A stretch of DNA of 64,000 nucleotides from an uncultured Piscinibacter sp. GTDB lineage: Bacteria > Pseudomonadota > Gammaproteobacteria > Burkholderiales > Burkholderiaceae_C. This document shows, piece after piece, positions 59,195-64,000 of this stretch. The notes under the pieces were generated by a model, which searched no databases, was not told the DNA's origin, and saw nothing but the letters and a program-made list of their open reading frames with translations. The stretch's first letter is position 1. Each line of letters opens with the position of its first letter. The stretch lies in NCBI RefSeq assembly GCF_937952055.1, contig NZ_CALFYO010000022.1, positions 119,006 to 183,005 of the forward strand, in the 5' to 3' direction. The position numbers and the translations under genes are program-made.

Positions 59195-59195
59195 T
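59184..59195. promoter_or_regulatory. VanR operator, proximal to vanR
   Basis: ATTGGATCCATT, 11 of 12 matches to the palindrome ATTGGATCCAAT known as the Caulobacter VanR operator. It overlaps the vanR translation start, so binding would block vanR expression (autoregulation). Confidence 0.8.
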
Positions 59196-59235
59196 ATGGC
59201 GGCAACATTGCATCGACGTCTGAGAATAGGTGACA

Positions 59236-59247
59236 ATTGGATCCAAT
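59236..59247. promoter_or_regulatory. VanR operator, proximal to vanA
   Basis: Perfect palindrome ATTGGATCCAAT, identical to the published VanR operator sequence as recalled. It overlaps a possible -10 (GACAAT, 59232-59237; weak -35 TTGCAT at 59208). It lies 52 bp, about five helical turns, from the first copy, so two dimers would sit on one DNA face. Confidence 0.9.
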
Positions 59248-59279
59248 AGTTCATTTGAAGTGGAATCCAGGAGAGCGCA

Positions 59280-60314
59280 ATGTTCCCGAAGAACGCATGG
59301 TATGTGGCCTGCACGCCGGCCGAAATCGACGAGAAGCCGCTGGGCCGCACGGTATGCGGCGAGCGCATCGTCTTCTTCCGCGGCCCGCAGGGGCAGGCCG
59401 TTGGCTTGGAGGACTGGTGTCCGCACCGCGGCGCGCCGCTTTCCCTTGGACGTGTGGTCGAGGGCAAGCTGGTGTGTGGCTACCACGGCCTGGAGATGGG
59501 CTGCGAAGGCAAGGCGGTGGCAATGCCTGGGCAGCGTGTGCGCGGCTTCCCGCCGGTGGCCACATTCCCGGTGATCGAGCGCTACGGCTATGTGTGGGTG
59601 TGGACGGGCGACGCGAGCCGGGCCGACCCGGCGCTGCTGCCGAATCTCGACTGGGCGGAGGATCCCGCCTGGACGTTTGGCGGCGGCATGTTCCATGTGA
59701 AGTGCGACTACCGCCTGATGATCGACAACCTGATGGACCTGACACACGAGAAATACGTGCACGCCACCAGCATCGGCCAGCAGGAGCTCGATGAAGTGCC
59801 GGCGCACACGACGGCCGAGGGCGATGTCGTCATCACCCGCCGCGAGATGCCCGGCGTGAAGGCGCCGCCGTTCTGGCAGGCAGCAATGCGCGGCAACGGC
59901 CTGGATGCCGAGGCCACCGTCGACCGCTGGCAGCGCTGCCGTTTCGTGCCGCCGTCCAGCGTGCTGATCGACGTGGGCGTGGCGCTGGCCGGGCAGGGCG
60001 GCTTCGACGCGCCGGCGCAGGTGAAGACCTCGGGTATCGTGGTCGACCTGATCACGCCGGAGACCGAGACCTCGATCTGGTACTTTTGGGGCCTGGCGCG
60101 CAATTTCCGCCCCGAGGACAAGGCGCTCACCGCCTCTATCCGCGAAGCGCAGGGCAAGGTGTTCCAGGAAGACCTGGAGATGCTCGAGTCGCAGCAGCGT
60201 AACCTGAGCGCTCAGGCCGGGCGCAAACTGCTCTCGCTGAACACCGATCTCGGTGGAGTCCAGGCGCGGCGCATCATCGATCGGCTGATCGAGCAAGAGA
60301 AGGTGGCGGGATGA
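59280..60314 (+). CDS. vanA: Vanillate O-demethylase oxygenase subunit
   Basis: 344 residues; ATG after CAGGAGAGC. Rieske oxygenase converting vanillate to protocatechuate plus formaldehyde. The Rieske centre is Cys47-x-His49 (CPHRG) and Cys66-x2-His69 (CGYHG); the catalytic iron site is DNLMDLTHEKYVH with His156 and His161, and the bridging Asp is at 149. The C-terminal PobA-like region (SIWYFWGLARNFRPEDKAL) is typical. Directly followed by vanB with a 4-bp overlap. Confidence 0.96.
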   Translation: MFPKNAWYVACTPAEIDEKPLGRTVCGERIVFFRGPQGQAVGLEDWCPHRGAPLSLGRVVEGKLVCGYHGLEMGCEGKAVAMPGQRVRGFPPVATFPVIERYGYVWVWTGDASRADPALLPNLDWAEDPAWTFGGGMFHVKCDYRLMIDNLMDLTHEKYVHATSIGQQELDEVPAHTTAEGDVVITRREMPGVKAPPFWQAAMRGNGLDAEATVDRWQRCRFVPPSSVLIDVGVALAGQGGFDAPAQVKTSGIVVDLITPETETSIWYFWGLARNFRPEDKALTASIREAQGKVFQEDLEMLESQQRNLSAQAGRKLLSLNTDLGGVQARRIIDRLIEQEKVAG

Positions 60315-61276
60315 ACCCGGCAATGCTGAGAGTGCGCGTGGCGCGCAAGACCGTCGAGGCCGAGGGCATCTGCAGCTTCGAACTCGTCAGCGCGGACGGC
60401 ACACCGTTGCCCGCCTTCTCGGCCGGTTCGCACATCGACGTGCAGCTGCCCGGCGGTCCGACACGCCAGTACTCGCTGTGCAACGACCCGACCGAGTCGC
60501 ACCGCTATCTGATCGCGGTGCTGCGCGACCCCATGTCGCGCGGGGGGTCGCAGGCGATGCATGAGCGCGTGGCCGAAGGCGACGTGCTGCCCATCAGCGC
60601 GCCGAAAAACCACTTCGCGCTGGCGCACGAGGCGAAGCGCCACCTGCTGCTGGCCGGCGGCATCGGCATCACCCCGCTGCTGTGCATGGCCGAGCGGCTC
60701 GCCAACATCGGCGCCGACTTCGAACTGCACTACTGCAGCCGCTCGAAGGCGCGCACGGCCTTCGCCGAGCGCATCGCACGCTCGTCCTTCGCATCGCGCG
60801 TGCAGTTCCACTTCGACGATGGGGATGCCGCGCAGCGGCTGGACATCGCGGGCCTGCTCGCGTCTGCCCAGGCGGGCCAGCATCTCTACGTCTGTGGGCC
60901 GCAGGGCTTCATGGACGCGGTACTGCTCAGCGCACGCGCACAGTGCTGGCCGGAGGATCGATTGCACTACGAGTTCTTCGGCGCTGCGCCGGTGGAGCAG
61001 GCCGGCGACCGCTCGTTCGAGGTGCAGTTGTCCAGTTCGGGCCGCGTGGTCGTCGTGCCGGCGGGTTGCAGCGTCGTGCAGGCGCTCGCCGAGGCCGGCG
61101 TGTCCGTGGCCACGTCGTGCGAGCAGGGCGTGTGCGGCACTTGCCTGACGCGCGTGATCGACGGCGAGCCCGATCACCGCGACCAGTACCTCACCCCCGA
61201 TGAGCAGGCGGCAAACGACCAGTTCCTGCCCTGCTGCTCGCGCTCGAAGTCAGCGCGGCTGGTGCTGGACCTCTAG
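60311..61276 (+). CDS. vanB: Vanillate O-demethylase reductase subunit
   Basis: 321 residues; type IA Rieske reductase. FMN/NAD domain comes first (FSAGSHIDVQLPGGPTRQYSL, then LLLAGGIGITPLLCMAERL and YVCGPQGFMDAVL) and the plant-type [2Fe-2S] ferredoxin domain is at the C-terminus: Cys270, Cys275 and Cys278 in CEQGVCGTC, with a fourth Cys in PCCSRSK. It passes electrons from NADH to VanA. Formaldehyde-handling genes are not in the window. Confidence 0.96.
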   Translation: MNPAMLRVRVARKTVEAEGICSFELVSADGTPLPAFSAGSHIDVQLPGGPTRQYSLCNDPTESHRYLIAVLRDPMSRGGSQAMHERVAEGDVLPISAPKNHFALAHEAKRHLLLAGGIGITPLLCMAERLANIGADFELHYCSRSKARTAFAERIARSSFASRVQFHFDDGDAAQRLDIAGLLASAQAGQHLYVCGPQGFMDAVLLSARAQCWPEDRLHYEFFGAAPVEQAGDRSFEVQLSSSGRVVVVPAGCSVVQALAEAGVSVATSCEQGVCGTCLTRVIDGEPDHRDQYLTPDEQAANDQFLPCCSRSKSARLVLDL

Positions 61277-61305
61277 CGTCGACTTCGGCACCGCCGCGGG
61301 AACGG

Positions 61306-61566
61306 TCAGGCTGTGGCGGCGGCGGCCGAGGCGGCCAGGCAGGAGTTGCACTTGCCCAAGCCGGGCAGTCGAGGGTCGGGCTTGCCGTCGCCGGTCTTGA
61401 AGTTGGCCTGGCAGCGGCGGCAGACGTACATCTTCGAACTCGACATCAACGGCCGGATGCCCGGCTCGGCGCTCGGCCGCGCCGCGGTGTACTCCGCCTG
61501 GGTCTGTCGCAGCTTCAGGGACGGCGTCTCGGGCGGGGTGGAAGGCGTGGAGCGGTGTGTGGTCAT
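61306..61566 (-). CDS. Small zinc-ribbon-like protein
   Basis: 86 residues from ATG at 61566. Two CxxC pairs (MYVCRRCQANFKTG and LGKCNSCLAAS) spaced by about 23 residues look like a zinc ribbon; the N-terminal half (THRSTPSTPPETPS) is polar and probably disordered, and the tail is Ala-rich. No family is recognised. A shorter form starting at MSSSK is possible. It converges on vanB with 29 bp between stops. The 155 bases upstream (61567-61721) hold no other gene. Confidence 0.65.
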   Translation of the reverse strand: MTTHRSTPSTPPETPSLKLRQTQAEYTAARPSAEPGIRPLMSSSKMYVCRRCQANFKTGDGKPDPRLPGLGKCNSCLAASAAAATA

Positions 61567-61721
61567 GGCGCAGTCATTCCGGAGAGCGAGAGGCAGAGAT
61601 GGGGGCTCTACAGCCCCGATCAACCCGCTATTGTCCCAGTATTCCGCAACACCCACGTAAACGGTTGCACAACCGGCCACGCGTCAGCGGCGGGCGGGCT
61701 GGGGGCGGCTAGAGTGGCTGC

Positions 61722-62321
61722 ATGCGCCGACCCGTGATTGCCCTGGACGCCGACGGCGTCCTGCTCGACTTCCACCTCGCCTACGCGGCAGCTTGGCATC
61801 GCGCCTTCGGCGAGTACCCGCAGGAGCGTGACCCGCAAGCCTACTGGCCGATGGACCGATGGAACGTACCACGGCTGGGCCTGTTCAAGAAGTCGCGCTT
61901 CAAGGCCGCGTTCGACGAGAAGTTCTGGTCCACCGTGCCGGCGCTGCAAGGGGCCGTCGAGGCCTGCCATCGCCTGCACGACGCGGGCTACGAACTGGTG
62001 TGCGTGTCGGCGGTGGAGGAACGCTTCGAGGCGGCGCGCAAGTACAACCTGCGTTGCCTCAACTTCCCGATCGAGCGAGTCATCGCCACCGGCCATCGGG
62101 AGACGGCGCGGTCGCCCAAGGCCGACGCGGTCGAGTCGCTGGGTGCCGAGGTCTTCGTCGATGACTACCTGCCGTACTTCCGCGGCATCCCGGCGTCGGT
62201 CCACACCGCGCTCGTCCTGCGCGCGCCCAATGGCAGCCCGAACACCGGTCCGGAACTGGAACTCGCGAGCAGTTTCCACCAGGACCTCCCGGAATTCACG
62301 CGCCGCTGGCTGTCGCGCTGA
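61722..62321 (+). CDS. HAD-superfamily hydrolase
   Basis: 199 residues. Motif I VIALDADGVLLDFHLAY has the nucleophilic Asp and the acid/base Asp two residues on (DAD). Motif II is probably the Ser/Thr of LVCVSAVEE, motif III the Lys of RSPKADAVESLG, and motif IV EVFVDDYLPYFRGI. A small cap of the C1 type lies between motifs I and II (YWPMDRWNVPRLGLFKKSRF). Phosphatase of unknown small-molecule substrate. Convergent with hppA. Confidence 0.88.
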   Translation: MRRPVIALDADGVLLDFHLAYAAAWHRAFGEYPQERDPQAYWPMDRWNVPRLGLFKKSRFKAAFDEKFWSTVPALQGAVEACHRLHDAGYELVCVSAVEERFEAARKYNLRCLNFPIERVIATGHRETARSPKADAVESLGAEVFVDDYLPYFRGIPASVHTALVLRAPNGSPNTGPELELASSFHQDLPEFTRRWLSR

Positions 62322-62337
62322 AGCGCTGCGGGGCATG

Positions 62338-62363
62338 AAAAAGGGCCGGCGTCAGCCGGCCCT
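62338..62363 (-). terminator. Terminator of hppA
   Basis: A 9-bp perfect stem (AGGGCCGGC/GCCGGCCCT) with a GTCA loop; on the minus strand it is followed by five T. It lies 21 bp after the hppA stop and ends that transcript. Confidence 0.85.
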
Positions 62364-62384
62364 CGGAACGTGCAAGGGTGCGGG

Positions 62385-64000
62385 CTACTTGCTCGCCGCA
62401 GGGGCCGCCGCCGGTACCACCACCGCGACGGGCGCGGCGCTGTGGGCGGTCGGCTTGCTCGTCGCGCCGCTGATCGGCAGCAGCGGCACGATCAGCAGCG
62501 CCACGATGTTGATGATCTTGATCAGCGGGTTGACGGCCGGACCGGCGGTGTCCTTGTAGGGGTCGCCCACCGTGTCGCCGGTCACAGCGGCCTTGTGCGC
62601 GTCGCCGCCTTTCTTGTGCGTCACGCCGGCATCGTCCGTGAAGCCTTCCTCGATCAGCTTCTTGGCGTTGTCCCAGGCGCCGCCGCCGGTGCACATTGAG
62701 ATGGCGACGAACAGGCCGGTGACGATGGTGCCCATCAACAGGCCGCCGAGCGCGGCCGGGCCGAGGAAAAGGCCGACCAGGATCGGCACCACCACCGGCA
62801 GCAGCGACGGGATGATCATCTCCTTGATGGCCGCGGTGGTCAGCATGTCGACCGCCTTGCCGTACTCCGGCTTCGCAGTGCCTTCCATGATGCCCTTGAT
62901 GTCGCGGAACTGGCGGCGCACCTCGACCACGACCGCACCGGCGGCGCGGCCGACCGCTTCCATCGCCATGGCGCCGAACAGGTAAGGGATCAGACCCCCG
63001 ATGAACAGGCCGACGATCACCATGTGGTCGGACAGATCGAACGAGATGTGCACCCCGCGCGACTCGAGTGCGTGCGTGTAGTCGGCGAACAGCACCAGCG
63101 CGGCGAGGCCGGCCGAGCCGATCGCATAGCCCTTGGTCACCGCCTTGGTGGTGTTGCCCACCGCGTCCAGCGGGTCGGTGACGTCGCGCACCTCCGAGGG
63201 CAATTCCGCCATCTCGGCGATGCCGCCGGCGTTGTCGGTGATCGGGCCATAGGCGTCGAGTGCCACCACGATGCCGGCCATGCTGAGCATGGAGGTGGCA
63301 GCGATGGCGATGCCGTACAGGCCGGCCAGCCAGAACGCGGCGACGATGGCGACGCAGACCATGAGCACCGGCCAGGCGGTGGACTTCATGCTCACGCCCA
63401 GGCCGGCGATGATGTTGGTGCCGTGGCCAGTGGTGGAAGCCTGCGCGACGTGCTTGACCGGCTTGAACTGCGTGCCGGTGTAGTACTCGGTGATCCACAC
63501 CAGGCCGGCGGTGAGCAGCAGGCCGACGGCGCAGGCGCCGATCAGGCGCATCTGCGTGCCTGCGCCCAGCGCCGTGTCGGGCATCACCAGCATGGTCACG
63601 CCGATGAAGGCGATGAAGGACAGCACGCCAGCGACGATCAGCCCCTTGTACAGCGCCGGCATGACGTTCTTCATGCCGGGGCTGGCCTTGACGAAGCCGC
63701 AACCGATGATCGAGGCGATGATCGACACGCCGCCCAGCAGCAGCGGGTACACGACGGCGGCCATCGGCGCCGCGGCGACCATCAGCGCGCCCAGGGCCAT
63801 GGTGGCGATCAGCGTCACCGCGTAGGTCTCGAACAGGTCGGCGGCCATGCCGGCGCAGTCGCCGACGTTGTCGCCCACGTTGTCGGCGATCACCGCGGGG
63901 TTGCGCGGATCGTCTTCCGGAATGCCGGCCTCGACCTTGCCGACGAGGTCGGCGCCGACGTCGGCGCCCTTGGTGAAGATGCCGCCGCCGAGTCGCGCGA
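62385..64000 (-). CDS. hppA: Membrane H+-translocating pyrophosphatase (C-terminal part)
   Basis: At least 538 residues; the frame is open to the right edge, so the N-terminus is outside the window. It pumps H+ using pyrophosphate. Diagnostic features: GGGIFTKGADVGADLVGKVE and ADNVGDNVGDCAGMAADLFE (Mg-PPi site), many membrane helices, DAYGPITDNAGGIAEM and TDPLDAVGNTTKAVTKGYAI. In the last motif the Lys of NTTKA (codon 63144-63146) is the residue that marks K+-independent pumps; K+-dependent ones have Ala. The C-terminal GDTVGDPYKDTAGPAVNPLIK is typical. The tail adds an unusual Ala/Pro/Val-rich end (APVAVVVPAAAPAASK). Confidence 0.96.
   Translation of the reverse strand, partial: ARLGGGIFTKGADVGADLVGKVEAGIPEDDPRNPAVIADNVGDNVGDCAGMAADLFETYAVTLIATMALGALMVAAAPMAAVVYPLLLGGVSIIASIIGCGFVKASPGMKNVMPALYKGLIVAGVLSFIAFIGVTMLVMPDTALGAGTQMRLIGACAVGLLLTAGLVWITEYYTGTQFKPVKHVAQASTTGHGTNIIAGLGVSMKSTAWPVLMVCVAIVAAFWLAGLYGIAIAATSMLSMAGIVVALDAYGPITDNAGGIAEMAELPSEVRDVTDPLDAVGNTTKAVTKGYAIGSAGLAALVLFADYTHALESRGVHISFDLSDHMVIVGLFIGGLIPYLFGAMAMEAVGRAAGAVVVEVRRQFRDIKGIMEGTAKPEYGKAVDMLTTAAIKEMIIPSLLPVVVPILVGLFLGPAALGGLLMGTIVTGLFVAISMCTGGGAWDNAKKLIEEGFTDDAGVTHKKGGDAHKAAVTGDTVGDPYKDTAGPAVNPLIKIINIVALLIVPLLPISGATSKPTAHSAAPVAVVVPAAAPAASK

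Overview
The window is about 64 kb of high-GC, gene-dense chromosomal DNA. The gene content and protein sequences point to a betaproteobacterium of the order Burkholderiales, probably a Rubrivivax/Methylibium/Piscinibacter-like lineage. This is judged from the thrS-infC-rpmI-rplT-pheS-pheT-ihfA-merR-tRNA-Pro order and the style of many proteins; no database search was possible. No IS element, prophage, CRISPR array or rRNA was seen, and no stretch over 300 bases lacks a gene.

Layout. 1-3.0 kb: a CzcI-like small secreted protein at the left edge, a small exported protein, an ExoD-family membrane protein, a histidine phosphatase and dihydrofolate reductase (folA). 3.0-11.6 kb: a propionyl-CoA to succinyl-CoA module. 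A divergent GntR repressor gene and a 20-bp palindrome precede methylmalonyl-CoA mutase, its GTPase chaperone meaB, propionyl-CoA carboxylase pccB/pccA, a VOC-fold probable epimerase and, by a 4-bp overlap, peptide deformylase. 11.7-17.3 kb: an exported FecR/DUF6600-type protein, tesA and ybbA (divergent, start codons overlapping), and an msrB-yciB-bolA-ppiC run on the minus strand.

17.4-39.7 kb: a large co-directional acyl-CoA catabolic island. It holds an AMP-forming acyl-CoA ligase, a Liv-type ABC importer, a fused enoyl-CoA hydratase/3-hydroxyacyl-CoA dehydrogenase, an HD-fold protein, a thiolase, a haloalkane-dehalogenase-like hydrolase, two thioesterases, two acyl-CoA dehydrogenases, two SDRs, a CurA-like reductase, a GST-like protein and an exported M3 peptidase. 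Together they look like uptake, activation and beta-oxidation of an unidentified acid; propionyl-CoA formed there could feed the first module.

39.7-47.1 kb: an ASCH protein, a DUF1223 protein, a flavoprotein, a minus-strand cluster of very small envelope proteins (DUF3185, Lmo0937/DUF5670, BON lipoprotein, a proline-rich secreted protein), an exported HELGH zincin and tex. 47.1-48.7 kb: a cobalt-type nitrile hydratase operon (nthA-nthB-accessory protein). 48.7-50.4 kb: patatin-like lipase and a glycine-zipper lipoprotein. 50.5-58.5 kb: the translation/IHF operon, with a candidate threonine leader-peptide attenuator before thrS, an AUC-started infC, a candidate L20 regulatory hairpin and a terminator before pheS, ending in MerR and tRNA-Pro(GGG). 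58.5-61.3 kb: the vanillate O-demethylase system (vanR divergent from vanAB) with two VanR-type operators. 61.3-64 kb: a small zinc-ribbon protein, a HAD hydrolase and the C-terminal part of a K+-independent H+-pyrophosphatase (hppA), which runs off the right edge.

Most of the window is recognisable core and catabolic metabolism. The least explained parts are the acyl-CoA island with its diiron-oxygenase-like HD protein, the thrS leader, the VOC protein lacking the first metal-ligand His, and the small envelope-protein cluster. No wholly new multi-gene system can be claimed from sequence alone.
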